A stretch of 64,000 nt of DNA from Nocardioides cavernae (GTDB lineage Bacteria; Actinomycetota; Actinomycetes; Propionibacteriales; Nocardioidaceae): contig NZ_JAFBCA010000001.1 of NCBI RefSeq assembly GCF_016907475.1, forward strand, positions 372,001-436,000, written 5' to 3'. Of this stretch, positions 44,562 through 53,687 are shown piece after piece. The notes under the pieces are model-generated. The model worked only from the letters and a program-made list of their open reading frames with translations, searched no databases and was not told where the DNA came from. Made by a program: the position numbers and the translations under genes. Position 1 is the stretch's first letter; every line of letters begins with the position of its first letter.

Positions 44562-45634
44562 TCGGTGTCACCTTCCTTAGCTCGTCGCTCCGACGGAGCG
44601 GGGAGGAGCTTGACGACTTGTCGCCAGGGCAGGAGGCGCAATCCCACACCCAGGGCCACGATGGCACCCTCGATGACGTACCGGATCGCCGTGCCGGAGC
44701 CGCTCGCGAAGAGGAGTGCCTCAAGTTGGCACAGGAACAGCGCACCAACCGCGGTTCCGACCACGGTGCCGGTGCCTCCGGTCAGTGCGGTTCCGCCGAT
44801 CACCACTGCCGCCACCGTGGTGAGTAGGTAGGGGTTGCCGACGTAAAGGTTGGGGGTCTTGAGGAAGCCTGCCACGAGCAGGCCGGCGACGGCGTAGGTG
44901 AAGGCCGCGAGGGCGTACGTCGCCACGAGGTAGCGGTCCTGCCGGATACCCGCGATCCTCGCAGCGCGCGCCGAGGAGCCAACAGCGTTGAACCGCCGGC
45001 CGGCGATCGTGCGGCTGCCGACGAAAGCCACGCCGGCAACGACTACCACCGCGACCAGGGCCGTGTTGGGCACCCCGAGCGTTCTGCCCAGGGCGAAGGA
45101 CGTGAGGGATTGTGGGGCGTTCTGAGGTGATCCCTGAGTGAGCTGCTGAACAGCACCGAGGAAGAGGGCGTTGAGCGCGAGCGTGGCGACGATTGGCGAG
45201 ACGTCGAGGTAGCGGATGCACAGGCCGACCACCGTCCCGGCCAAGGTGATCACTCCGACGGCGACGGCCAACGCCATCAATAGCCGGTCGTCCTGCCCGT
45301 TGGGTACCTGCGTGACGATCGCCGCCGAGAGCGATATCGCCCCAGCAACGGACAGATCGAACCCGCCCTGCTGGACCACCAGTGTTTGCCCGATCGCCGC
45401 CACGGCGAGGATCGCCGCGAATGGCAGCGTGGAGAGCAGGCTGCTTTCCGAGAGCGAGCCGCTCGCGACCGCCGGGCTGACGAGGAACAGCAGCATGGTC
45501 GCGACAGCGATCGGCAGCGCCCGCGCTGACATCAGTGCCTCGCGGAAGGTCTGTGTCGAGCGAATGCTGACACTCCCCTCCGCCCCCGGCGGCGGGCCGG
45601 CGGCGGAGGGCTCGAGGACCGAGAGGTCGTTCAC
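44558..45634 (-). CDS. CUT2-type ABC transporter permease
   Basis: A 358-residue permease with about eight to ten membrane segments, starting at the GTG after GAGGAGCCACCCGC. The family motif GGFDLSVAGAISLSAAIV (LSVG-like after the second segment) and VIGGTALTGGTGTVVGTAVGA are typical of ribose-type permeases. It overlaps the ATPase-permease fusion by four bases. The fusion's own permease half is related, so the transport channel is probably made of two different permease chains. Confidence 0.88.
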   Translation of the reverse strand: MNDLSVLEPSAAGPPPGAEGSVSIRSTQTFREALMSARALPIAVATMLLFLVSPAVASGSLSESSLLSTLPFAAILAVAAIGQTLVVQQGGFDLSVAGAISLSAAIVTQVPNGQDDRLLMALAVAVGVITLAGTVVGLCIRYLDVSPIVATLALNALFLGAVQQLTQGSPQNAPQSLTSFALGRTLGVPNTALVAVVVVAGVAFVGSRTIAGRRFNAVGSSARAARIAGIRQDRYLVATYALAAFTYAVAGLLVAGFLKTPNLYVGNPYLLTTVAAVVIGGTALTGGTGTVVGTAVGALFLCQLEALLFASGSGTAIRYVIEGAIVALGVGLRLLPWRQVVKLLPAPSERRAKEGDTE

Positions 45635-45646
45635 GCGGGTGGCTCC

Positions 45647-46813
45647 TCAGCTGAAGAGGGCGGCGAGCTGATCGGGCGACAGCGTGGTGGACAGAATCGC
45701 GTCCGGCGGGAGATCCGGATTGCACTTGGGCTCGAGGTCGCCACCCTTCGTGGAGTCCTCCACGACGGTGTAGCCCATCGCGGTTGGCTCGTCGAGCTCG
45801 GTGCGATTGACCGCAGCGAGGAGACGGTGGCTGGCCAGACGCGAGATCCAGGTGCGAGAGGACTCGGTCATCAGCGCGAAGTCCGGGTTGTCCTTCGACA
45901 AGTCCTTCCACGTACAAGCCACGTCGTTGCCGTCCTGCACTGCCCAGGGCACGAGCGGCCTGCCAGCGGCCTGGAAGGCTCGCATCGCGCCGATCGAGCC
46001 GAGGCCGTAGTCGGAGATGATCCCGTCGACTTCGTCGTACTTGCTGAGCAGTCCGGCAGTCACCTTCTGGGTCTCTGCGGGATCCCAACCAGTGTCGATC
46101 GAGCCGCCCTCGAGGAGGGTCATCTCGGGGTGATCCTTGAAGACGTCGAGGATGCCGTCGGCGACCTTCTCGCTGAAACCGTTTCCGGGAGGGCCGCCCA
46201 GGAAGGCGACGTTGCCCTTGCCACCCAGCTGCTCGGCCATCCAAGTTGCCCAGTCCTGCCCGGCGACATACGGGGCGGACTGGTAGCCGGTGACGTCCGC
46301 GGTGTAGTCGACGCCGGGGTTCCCGCCGAGCTCGCCACCGAAGAGAACGACCGGGATGCCGCGCTGCATCGCCTGCTTGACCGTCGGGAGGGTGACGGGT
46401 CCTGGGTCGTTGTAGAGGGCGATGCCGTCGACACCCTTCGCGATCATGCCGTTGAGATCGGACTTGAGCTTCTCCGGGTCACCCTGGGCATCGGTGTAGA
46501 TGACGTCGATGGAGTCACCACACTTGGCGACCTCGTCCTCGAACTCGGCCTTGACGATCTTGCGCCACGAGTTGCCCCCGTTGCTATCGGCGTAGCCCAG
46601 AGTCACCGGGGAGTCCGGGCATAGCGACGTCACGTCGACGAGCTGGTCCTGCGAGCCGACGACCTCGTCGGCCACGTTGGCCGGGTTGTCGGCCTGACTG
46701 GAGCCTCCGCCGCCTCCTCCGGACCCGTTGCTGGAGCTGCCGCAGGCGGCGAGCACGAGGGCGGTGGCGAAGAGGCCGGCGGTCCGTACGGTCTTCAGCG
46801 AGCGTGGTGCCAT
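45647..46813 (-). CDS. ABC transporter substrate-binding lipoprotein
   Basis: A 388-residue protein with signal peptide ending in the lipobox LAAC and a Gly/Ser-rich linker. The periplasmic-binding-protein fold (Peripla_BP_4 type) shows VTLGYADSNGGNSWRK, GMIAKGVDGIALYNDPG, IPVVLFGGELGGNPG and YDEVDGIISDYG. It delivers ligand to the two-chain permease. Its closest relative in the window is the signal-less protein at 48129-49190. It sits between the phosphotriesterase-like gene and the permease in one operon. Confidence 0.9.
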   Translation of the reverse strand: MAPRSLKTVRTAGLFATALVLAACGSSSNGSGGGGGGSSQADNPANVADEVVGSQDQLVDVTSLCPDSPVTLGYADSNGGNSWRKIVKAEFEDEVAKCGDSIDVIYTDAQGDPEKLKSDLNGMIAKGVDGIALYNDPGPVTLPTVKQAMQRGIPVVLFGGELGGNPGVDYTADVTGYQSAPYVAGQDWATWMAEQLGGKGNVAFLGGPPGNGFSEKVADGILDVFKDHPEMTLLEGGSIDTGWDPAETQKVTAGLLSKYDEVDGIISDYGLGSIGAMRAFQAAGRPLVPWAVQDGNDVACTWKDLSKDNPDFALMTESSRTWISRLASHRLLAAVNRTELDEPTAMGYTVVEDSTKGGDLEPKCNPDLPPDAILSTTLSPDQLAALFS

Positions 46814-46873
46814 CGATCGAGCCTTTCTAGGGGGTGGTCCGAGAGTCGGCGGCGCGGCCGGGCCGCGGTGGGG

Positions 46874-47962
46874 CTACTGCTTGATGGTCAGCAGGCGCCG
46901 GGGGTTGTCGCGCGTGATGCGGTCAATGTCTTCGGCGGAGACGCCGTAGTCCTGCATGTAGTGGAGGACGTGATTGATGATGTGGTCGAAGCCATGGCCG
47001 CCCCAGTGGTGCAGCTGGATCTTGTATGCGACGTCGTGGGAGATCGTGATGCGGTCGGCGTAGCCGTCATCGACGAGCTCGGCAATCGCCTTGACGACCT
47101 CGATGTCGCGGGGCTCGCGGTAGCCGCCCGAGCGCTCGGGTGTGCCGAAGGTGCCCTTCGGCCAAGACTCCCAGTAGAACTCGCACCCGAACCGGTCGTA
47201 GGAAATGGTGGCACCGAAGTCGGCCATCGCGCGGGCATAGTCGGGGTCGGAGATGCTGTGGTAGACGTGTGCCATCACGACGCGCTCGAGGTCGGCGCCC
47301 CACGCTTGCAGCTTCTCCAAGATCCGCACGCCCTCCTTGCCGTAGGGCACGGGGGTGTGCACGCTCAGCGCGAGGCCGGTCTCCTGCTGAGCGATCACGC
47401 CGGCGCGGAGCATGCGCCACTCGACGTCATGGATGTCGTCGGACGTCCCGATCTCGCCGATGATGCCTGCCTTCACGTCGGTGCCGTCGACTCCGTCGCG
47501 CACTTCTCCAATCATCCACTCGGCGAGCTCGTCAATGGTCAGGTCCGCGACGCCGGGCGCCATAGCCGCGGCGGCGTAGTGGCCGGTCCCTACAACGATG
47601 TTCACACCACTGCGCTCCGCGACGCGCTTGATCGCCTCGGGACGGCGCCGCATCTCGACCGGGGTCTGGTCCACGATCGTGCGTCCGCCAACGGCGGTGT
47701 AGTACTCCAGCTCGGAGACAACGATGTTCTCGTCGTCGGCAGCGTCGCCGAAGGTGAGGTTGTCCCTGCTGATCACCGGATCCCGGCGCAGGTCCTCCAG
47801 GATCTCGATGTGGACGGGCTCGTGGGCGATCTTGCGCTTGCGCTCGTCGCGAGGTTCGGCCATCCACGCGGTGGTGTCGAAGAACAGGTGCTCGTGGGTG
47901 AGCGTGAAGCCGAGATCTTCCGCGGCAATCGGGCCTGTTGCGGTCATGACGACGTTCGGCAA
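46874..47962 (-). CDS. phosphotriesterase-family metal-dependent hydrolase
   Basis: A 362-residue protein from a TTG at 47962 with GGAG six bases upstream; a later ATG at 47947 is possible. The metal ligands can be placed: THEHLFF (HxH), GIIGEIGTS, LSVHTP, MAHVYHS and ISHDVA. Phosphotriesterase relatives are mostly lactonases or deacetylases in nature. It is the first gene of the ABC importer operon, so it probably opens or deprotects the imported compound. Operator site 8 overlaps its promoter region. Confidence 0.85.
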   Translation of the reverse strand: MPNVVMTATGPIAAEDLGFTLTHEHLFFDTTAWMAEPRDERKRKIAHEPVHIEILEDLRRDPVISRDNLTFGDAADDENIVVSELEYYTAVGGRTIVDQTPVEMRRRPEAIKRVAERSGVNIVVGTGHYAAAAMAPGVADLTIDELAEWMIGEVRDGVDGTDVKAGIIGEIGTSDDIHDVEWRMLRAGVIAQQETGLALSVHTPVPYGKEGVRILEKLQAWGADLERVVMAHVYHSISDPDYARAMADFGATISYDRFGCEFYWESWPKGTFGTPERSGGYREPRDIEVVKAIAELVDDGYADRITISHDVAYKIQLHHWGGHGFDHIINHVLHYMQDYGVSAEDIDRITRDNPRRLLTIKQ

Positions 47963-47986
47963 ATCCTTCTCCTTCGAGAATCAATC

Positions 47987-48014
47987 CACGATGCGAGCGA
48001 ATGCTCGCTATGTA
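47987..48014. promoter_or_regulatory. 28-base palindromic operator, site 8
   Basis: Left arm CACGATGCGAGC, spacer GAAT, right arm GCTCGCTATGTA. It is 25 bases upstream of the phosphotriesterase start, in the divergent gap to the signal-less binding protein. Confidence 0.74.
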
Positions 48015-48091
48015 AACACCCCGTTGTCCCTTGGTCAAGGAGTCGTGTCGCTCAGCGACGCGCGGGGTTGACGTCGGTCGCCGGCACTGAT

Positions 48092-48119
48092 CACACTGCG
48101 AGCCGTCGCCCGCATAGTG
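48092..48119. promoter_or_regulatory. 28-base palindromic operator, site 9
   Basis: Left arm CACACTGCGAGC, spacer CGTC, right arm GCCCGCATAGTG. It ends nine bases before the ATG at 48129 of the signal-less binding-protein relative. With site 8, each divergent gene has its own copy. Confidence 0.74.
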
Positions 48120-48128
48120 GATGGAGTC

Positions 48129-49190
48129 ATGGACAAGCTCAGATCGCCCGCCGCTGTGACCGTGCCCGTCCACGGCAGCCACGAACAGCTCGCGTCCTTG
48201 GCCGAACTCAATCTCGACCGCGAAGTGAGGGTCGGACTGGCCGACGGCGCGGGTCGCAACGCCTGGCGACGAACGGTCAGGGCTGAGCTCGAGGACGAGA
48301 TGTCTGGCTCGTCGTTCTTCACGCCACTTGCATTCCGGGACGCGGAGGGGGATCCAGTGCGTGCTTCGGCTCACATCGACGAACTGGCCGAAGTTGTCGA
48401 TGTGCTCCTGGTGTACGCAGACTCGGGCTCCACTCTGCTTCCCGCCATCCAACGCGCCACGCGGCGAGGGGTGTACGTCGTGATCTTCGGCGGTGTGGTG
48501 GGCGGTCATCCGGGATCCGACTTCTTGGCATCCGTCAATGTCGGCGGCGGCGAAACCGTTGTCCGGCATGGTCGGCGCTACGGGAGTTGGGTTAGCCAGG
48601 CCGCGACGATGGCACACGGGACGGCGCCTGCAGACGGGGTCATCCTCCACCTCGGCGGCACCCGCGAAAACGCATACAGCGAGCTCGTTAACGCCGGCCT
48701 GCGCAAAGGCTCCTCAATCGCAGTCACTGACCCCGTTTCGACAGACTGGTCCGCGAAGGAGGGGACGGTTGCAGCACGAGAATCGCTGAAGACTTATCGG
48801 CGAGTCGTTGGGATCGTCTCGGAGGACTCGGCAGTCGCCTTGGCAGCCCTTCGGGAGTTCCGGCGAGTGGGCCACCCCCTGGTTCCATGCGCGACCCAGG
48901 ACATGAACGGTCTTGCTCGCCTTTGGTACGAGTGCCGCGAGAACGAGCCGCGCTTCCAGCTCATGACCACGTCGTCACGGACATGGGTAGTTCGCGTTGC
49001 GTTGCGAAGGGGTGTCGCCGCCATCCTGGAAGCCGTGTGGTGGGAACCCACCGAGTTCGACTTCCCCGTTATCGAGGACACACTCAGTTCGCGGCCGCCT
49101 GTATGGCGGCCGGAACTGCCGGATGAGGCGATCAACTCGGCACTGGTGGACGCCTCTGTACTTCGGCGAGTGCTCGCCGAGGCGGAGTAG
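48129..49190 (+). CDS. cytoplasmic relative of the ABC substrate-binding protein
   Basis: The protein has 353 residues. It aligns with the lipoprotein at 45647-46813: VRVGLADGAGRNAWRRTV against VTLGYADSNGGNSWRKIV; GVYVVIFGGVVGGHPGSD against IPVVLFGGELGGNPGVD; and PLVPCATQDMNG followed by MTTSSRTWVVR against PLVPWAVQDGND and MTESSRTWISR. It has neither a signal peptide nor a lipobox, and no helix-turn-helix is visible. It should stay in the cytoplasm, perhaps as a ligand sensor, scavenger or partner of a regulator. It diverges from the importer operon and has its own operator. Function is not established. Confidence 0.8.
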   Translation: MDKLRSPAAVTVPVHGSHEQLASLAELNLDREVRVGLADGAGRNAWRRTVRAELEDEMSGSSFFTPLAFRDAEGDPVRASAHIDELAEVVDVLLVYADSGSTLLPAIQRATRRGVYVVIFGGVVGGHPGSDFLASVNVGGGETVVRHGRRYGSWVSQAATMAHGTAPADGVILHLGGTRENAYSELVNAGLRKGSSIAVTDPVSTDWSAKEGTVAARESLKTYRRVVGIVSEDSAVALAALREFRRVGHPLVPCATQDMNGLARLWYECRENEPRFQLMTTSSRTWVVRVALRRGVAAILEAVWWEPTEFDFPVIEDTLSSRPPVWRPELPDEAINSALVDASVLRRVLAEAE

Positions 49191-49270
49191 GTAGTGCCGG
49201 GGCTGGCGTCTCCAGGTGCACACACCGAGCTGCTTCGCGGGACGCGTCCGATTGGCGGGTTCCTGCAATC

Positions 49271-49606
49271 TCACTCCCCAGACGGCGAGATCGCGTCGAC
49301 CTGAGTGCGGAGTGCGTCGATGACGTCCTGACTCGTGCCGCCCGGCGTTGAGGCGGCCACTGCCGAGACGAGCATCACGATCGCATTCGTCGCCCCTTGG
49401 AGGAGCCCGCTGACATCCACAGTGACCTGGTCGGACGACGGATCCTGCGCGATGGTGACCGCGTCCGCCGCGAGTAATCGCTGAACCACCAGTTCGGACT
49501 CCGCCAAACCTTCGGCTTCAGAGCGTCCCCACACCTCGATGGAGTCCAGCAAGATGTGGGCAGCCCGTCGAGCAGCTTCACTGATGAGTCCTGCGCCCTC
49601 GTCCAT
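49271..49606 (-). CDS. hypothetical protein
   Basis: A 111-residue protein with ATG after AAGGATG. It appears mostly helical: an N-terminal stretch of LISEAARRAAHILLDSIEVW, then a hydrophobic GATNAIVMLVSAVAAS segment that may be one membrane or amphipathic helix. No family is recognised. It stands alone between the binding-protein relative and RidA. Confidence 0.5.
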   Translation of the reverse strand: MDEGAGLISEAARRAAHILLDSIEVWGRSEAEGLAESELVVQRLLAADAVTIAQDPSSDQVTVDVSGLLQGATNAIVMLVSAVAASTPGGTSQDVIDALRTQVDAISPSGE

Positions 49607-49865
49607 GTCTCATCCATCCTTCGTTGGCTAGACAGCGTTCACATCTCGCAGCGTCTATGCGCTGACATCGCGCGCCTGCTCTCGCAGAAGCTTTCCGAGG
49701 TGTACGGACCATACGCCGAGACGACATCTCGTATCACTGACTGATCTCGCGTAACTTTCACCGTACCGGCACGGTCTCCGTCGAGACCATCAATCAACTT
49801 CGTTCAACCCATCGGACGAACGTGCTTCCGATTGACGCCACCCGTCGATTTCTGAGGAGAACCCC
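49607..49865. other. 259-base intergenic region upstream of RidA
   Basis: The gap between the divergent hypothetical gene and RidA holds a short inverted repeat CGAGA-N5-TCTCG at about 49717-49731 whose arms recall the palindromic operators, but the spacing is five instead of four and the outer bases do not match. I see nothing else in it. Confidence 0.35.
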
Positions 49866-50282
49866 ATGAGCTGGCAGCGCAAGACTGTGACGGTGCCCTC
49901 CGAGCTGTTGACAGCCATCGAGGCCGAAAGCGAGTGGAGCGACGCGGTTGTCACAGGCCCGATGATCTACGCCGCCGGGCAGCTCGGTTGGGACAAGACG
50001 ACTGGCGTTTTCGCGGAGGGCATCGAGGCTCAGGCGGAGTTGGCGCTTCAGAACGTCGAAGAGTTGCTCGAGCGCGCAGGAGCTTCGCTCAGTGATGTCG
50101 TGCACGTCCGTACATACCTGACGGACGCGAACGACTACCACCGCTACGAGCCTGTGTTCCAGCGATTCTTCCCCACAGATCCTCCGGCGCGCGTGTCCAT
50201 CGTTGTCGCACAGAACATCCACGACGCACTCATCAACTTCGAGATCGTCGCCATCAAGACGGGCAGCACACAGTCGTACTGA
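49866..50282 (+). CDS. RidA (YjgF/UK114) family protein
   Basis: A 138-residue protein from the ATG after GAGGAGAACCCC. It has the RidA features [13 protein letters not shown], a helix [26 protein letters not shown] and [10 protein letters not shown] with the conserved Arg that contacts the substrate carboxylate. RidA proteins hydrolyse reactive enamines/imines from amine metabolism to ketones and ammonia; relatives act on aminoacrylate-like intermediates in aromatic pathways. That fits a region that seems to process amines. Its stop abuts the EtfA stop on the other strand with no gap. Confidence 0.85.
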   Translation: MSWQRKTVTVPSELLTAIEAESEWSDAVVTGPMIYAAGQLGWDKTTGVFAEGIEAQAELALQNVEELLERAGASLSDVVHVRTYLTDANDYHRYEPVFQRFFPTDPPARVSIVVAQNIHDALINFEIVAIKTGSTQSY

Positions 50283-51236
50283 TCAGCCCTTGCGGGCGGT
50301 GATCCTCTCCGTCGCGGCGGGCAGGACCGTGTGGAGGTCGCCCACGACGCCGAAGTCGACGAGCTCGAAGATCGGCGCCTCGGGGTCCTTGTTGACCGCG
50401 ACGATGGTCTTCGACGTCTGCATGCCGGCGCGGTGCTGGATCGCACCCGAGATGCCGTTGGCGACGTAGAGCTGCGGCGAGACCGTCTTGCCGGTCTGAC
50501 CGACCTGGAAGGCGTGCGGCATCCAGCCGGAGTCGACCGCGGCACGCGAGGCGCCCACGGCCGCGCCGAGCGAGTCCGCGAAGCCCTCGACCGGCTCGAA
50601 GTTGCCGCCGGTGCCACGGCCACCGGAGACCACGATCGCGGCCTCGGTGAGCTCGGGACGCCCGGTCGACTGCCGCGGCTGGGTGGCGACGATCTGCGCA
50701 CCCTTCGCCGCGTCGGACACGGTCGCAGCGAACGCCTCGACCGCGGCAGCGCCGTCAGCCTCCTCGGGGGCGGCCGAGTTGGGCTTGACGGTGATGATCG
50801 GCGTGCCCTGGGTGACCTTCGCCTGCACGGTGTAGTTGCCCGCGAACACGCTCTGCGTGGTCACGCCCGAGTCGGCGACGTCGACGGCGTCGGTGATCAG
50901 GCCCGAGCCCAGCTTGATCGCCAGGCGACCGGCGACCTCCTTGTTCTCGAACGTCGACGGCAGCAGGATCGCGGCCGGCGAGCTCTTCTCGGCCAGCTGC
51001 TGCAGCGCCTCGGCCTTCGGCGCGACGAGGTAGCCCTTGATCTGGGCGTCGTCGACGACGTAGACCTTCGCGGCGCCGTACTTCTTGACCTTCTCCGCCA
51101 CGGCGTCGCCCTGCTCGGGCGAGCCGAAGAACACCGCGGACGGCTCGCCGAGGCGGCGGGCGATCGTGAGCAGCTCGTAGGTGGGCTTCTTGACCTCGCC
51201 GTCGGCGTGGTCGACTACAACAAGAACCTCAGACAT
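50283..51236 (-). CDS. etfA: electron transfer flavoprotein alpha subunit
   Basis: A 317-residue protein starting at the ATG at 51236 (an ATG six bases upstream is also possible). The C-terminal FAD domain is clear: [41 protein letters not shown] and [19 protein letters not shown] alpha binds FAD and, with the beta subunit, carries electrons from flavoprotein dehydrogenases to the quinone pool. The TMADH-like flavoprotein at 23278-25434 is a natural donor and shares the operator upstream of etfB. Confidence 0.93.
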   Translation of the reverse strand: MSEVLVVVDHADGEVKKPTYELLTIARRLGEPSAVFFGSPEQGDAVAEKVKKYGAAKVYVVDDAQIKGYLVAPKAEALQQLAEKSSPAAILLPSTFENKEVAGRLAIKLGSGLITDAVDVADSGVTTQSVFAGNYTVQAKVTQGTPIITVKPNSAAPEEADGAAAVEAFAATVSDAAKGAQIVATQPRQSTGRPELTEAAIVVSGGRGTGGNFEPVEGFADSLGAAVGASRAAVDSGWMPHAFQVGQTGKTVSPQLYVANGISGAIQHRAGMQTSKTIVAVNKDPEAPIFELVDFGVVGDLHTVLPAATERITARKG

Positions 51237-51407
51237 GGACATCAGATCCCTCATGGGTGGCGTTGGCGTTGTTTGCTGTGTGGTGTTGGTAAGCCGGTCG
51301 CCACCGCTGTGTGTACGTCATTCATTCGGCCCGCACGGCATACGAGAACGACGATTTCAACAGTGGCGCCGGGCGGCTCATGGGACGGCTGTGGTGCGCG
51401 CCTGTCT

Positions 51408-52208
51408 TCAGATGAACTTCTTGGACGCGAGGAACTCGACCAGCGCAGTGGCGCCCGACCCGTCCTCGTCGGTGACGATCTCGCCGGCGGTGCGCGGCGG
51501 GCGGGCCTCGGTGTCCTCCACCTGTGACCAGGCGACATCGAGGCCGACATCGCCGGCGTCGACTCCCAGGTCGGACAGGGACCAGGTCTCGATCGGCTTC
51601 TTCTTGGCGGCCATGATGCCCTTGAAGGACGGGTAGCGGGCCTCGCCCGACTGGTCGGTCACCGACAGCACGATCGGCAGGGTCGCGCCGATGACCTCGG
51701 TGGATCCCTCGTTGTCGCGCTTGATGCGCACCTGGTCGCCCTGCGACTCCACCACGGAGGCGAGGGTGACCTGCGGGAGGCTGAGGCGCTCGGCCAGCAT
51801 GGCGGGGACGACGGAGCCGGAGGCGTCGGTCGAGGCCATGCCGCAGATCACGAGGTCGGCGCCGGTGTCGGCCTTGATCTTCTCGATGGCCTTGGCCAGC
51901 ACCAGCGAGGTGGCGATGTAGTCGGAGCCCGCGATCGCGTCGTCGACGACGTGGACGCCGGAGTCGGCACCCATCTGGAGCGACTTGCGCACCGCGTCGA
52001 CGGCCTTCTCGGGCCCGACGGTGAGCGCGGTGACGGTGATCTCCTCGCTCTCACGCTTCTCCCGGAACTGGAGGGCCTGCTCGACGGCGTACTCGTCGAG
52101 CTCGGACAGCAGGCCTTCGACGCCGACGCGGTCGACGGTGTTGTCGTCCTCGAACTTGCGATCGGCCGTGGCGTCCGGCACGTACTTCACACAGACAACA
52201 ATGTTCAT
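51408..52208 (-). CDS. etfB: electron transfer flavoprotein beta subunit
   Basis: A 266-residue protein beginning MNIVVCVKYVPD, the usual EtfB start, at an ATG at 52208. DLVICGMASTDASGSVVPAML and PQVTLASVVE match the ETF-beta AMP/FAD-contact region. It lies upstream of etfA with a 171-base gap. The operator at 52262-52289 is 54 bases before the start codon, so this ETF is likely dedicated to, or at least induced with, the palindrome regulon rather than serving only general beta-oxidation. Confidence 0.93.
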   Translation of the reverse strand: MNIVVCVKYVPDATADRKFEDDNTVDRVGVEGLLSELDEYAVEQALQFREKRESEEITVTALTVGPEKAVDAVRKSLQMGADSGVHVVDDAIAGSDYIATSLVLAKAIEKIKADTGADLVICGMASTDASGSVVPAMLAERLSLPQVTLASVVESQGDQVRIKRDNEGSTEVIGATLPIVLSVTDQSGEARYPSFKGIMAAKKKPIETWSLSDLGVDAGDVGLDVAWSQVEDTEARPPRTAGEIVTDEDGSGATALVEFLASKKFI

Positions 52209-52261
52209 CTCGCTCCTGGGATTGAGGCTCGGTGCTATCCAGACGATAACGCGACCTAGGT

Positions 52262-52289
52262 CACTATGCGAACATCTGCTCACCAATCG
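52262..52289. promoter_or_regulatory. 28-base palindromic operator, site 10
   Basis: Left arm CACTATGCGAAC, spacer ATCT, right arm GCTCACCAATCG. It lies in the short gap between the mftF stop (52296) and the etfB start (52208), at the promoter position for etfBA. Confidence 0.72.
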
Positions 52290-52295
52290 AGCTGG

Positions 52296-53687
52296 CTATG
52301 AACCCGGACGCCGGACCATCAAGCACCTCGCACTGCCGGCTCGCAGAGCACCCCACCAAAGCCCGGCGCCGTAAGCCAGGTCATCGGCACGCCTCGCCGC
52401 GAGCACGGTGACCGCACCTACTCCCGGTCGCTCGCGCATGAAAAGGGCGATATCCACCAGGAGCGCCGCAACGAATGCTCGCCGAACAGACCTGCTGACG
52501 AGTAGCGCCAGCAGCGTCCCAGGCCACCAGTGCCGGAGGATCAGAGCGGACTCCTGCTGCACCGCCCATCCCAGGCCGCGCAGCGACAGTCGGAAGGCGA
52601 AGGCGCGGCGGTCCTGGTCCCGGTCCAGCGGAAGAGTCCGGTGCAGGAGCCGAGCGCTCACCGCCACCGACATAGCGGCAACCGGCAGGGACCACTTGCG
52701 GCGGACCAGCAAAGCGAATGCGCCAACCGCCATCACGGGCGAGAGGGCTGCTGGGGCTACGCGATCGCCATGTCGGCGCGCGAGGTCGCCGCCACCGGTG
52801 CCGTAGACGAACTTGCGTCCGAGCCATCCGCGCACCGTCGGTCGTACGTCGTGCCGTGCAACGACTGTGGGGTCGTACCGAACGACCTGACCGCGATCAT
52901 GGAGACGCCAGACCAGATCGACGTCCTCGCCCACGCGCATGTGCGCGTCAAACCCGCGGCCCAGAAGGGAGGTCCGACCCACCAGGCACGCCGAGGGCAA
53001 CCATCCGACTGCCGCCCCCGGGCGCACTTGAGCGCCGCGCGACCCAAGATCGAGTGACGATGCGGCCACGTCGTACCGCTCGAACCAGCGCGGTCGCTCA
53101 GACCCGCAGGATCCTCGGACCGCCGGTCCGACCAGTGCCAGCCGGGGGTCCGTGCAGTGGCGGGCCAGCATCTGCAACGCTAGCGCCGTGACAGTCACGT
53201 CCGAGTCCACGAACGCGACCAGTTGAGTCGTGACCTGCTTGAGCCCGACGTTCCGCGCACCTGCGGGACCCACGTTCACGTCCAGGCGCACGTACTTCGC
53301 CTCGAACCGATCGGCGACGGTCCGGATTGCTGCGGCATCGAGCGAGGCGTCGTCAACGACGATGGCCTTCAGGGGCCGCAATGCTTCCAAGCATCGCTCG
53401 AGCTGAGCAGAACGGTCTCGCACCGGGATGACGACTGTGATGTCTGACGCCGCGACCGGCTGCCGCGGCAGCACGGGATCGGCGACATTTCCATCAAGCA
53501 GCTGACGAGCGAGCCGCCCGGTCGCCGTGTCCACAACCTCGAGCACGCCCTGTGACAGCAGCGCCACGGCGCGAGGGGTCATGCGCACAACGCGTACGGG
53601 CGATCCGCCGAGAAGCACACGGCCGCCGTCCACACGCCTGACGTCGGTGCGCAGCTCCACCCTGAAACCGACGGGCAGCTCCGTCAC
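52296..53687 (-). CDS. mftF: mycofactocin glycosyltransferase MftF
   Basis: A 463-residue protein; its GTG overlaps the SDR stop as GTGA. The family-2 glycosyltransferase domain runs from about residue 80: TVVIPVRDRSAQLERCLEAL, VDDASLD, the DxD-type FVDSDV, and GEDVDLVWRLHDRG. C-terminal hydrophobic segments (about 330-430) suggest membrane association. MftF adds beta-1,4-glucose units to premycofactocin to give the oligoglucosylated cofactor (family knowledge). It closes the mft operon on the minus strand. Confidence 0.92.
   Translation of the reverse strand: MTELPVGFRVELRTDVRRVDGGRVLLGGSPVRVVRMTPRAVALLSQGVLEVVDTATGRLARQLLDGNVADPVLPRQPVAASDITVVIPVRDRSAQLERCLEALRPLKAIVVDDASLDAAAIRTVADRFEAKYVRLDVNVGPAGARNVGLKQVTTQLVAFVDSDVTVTALALQMLARHCTDPRLALVGPAVRGSCGSERPRWFERYDVAASSLDLGSRGAQVRPGAAVGWLPSACLVGRTSLLGRGFDAHMRVGEDVDLVWRLHDRGQVVRYDPTVVARHDVRPTVRGWLGRKFVYGTGGGDLARRHGDRVAPAALSPVMAVGAFALLVRRKWSLPVAAMSVAVSARLLHRTLPLDRDQDRRAFAFRLSLRGLGWAVQQESALILRHWWPGTLLALLVSRSVRRAFVAALLVDIALFMRERPGVGAVTVLAARRADDLAYGAGLWWGALRAGSARCLMVRRPGS

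Noticed and set aside
49717..49731. CGAGA-N5-TCTCG inverted repeat upstream of RidA, as an eleventh palindromic operator
   Set aside because: The spacer is five bases rather than four and the outer six bases of each arm do not match the consensus.
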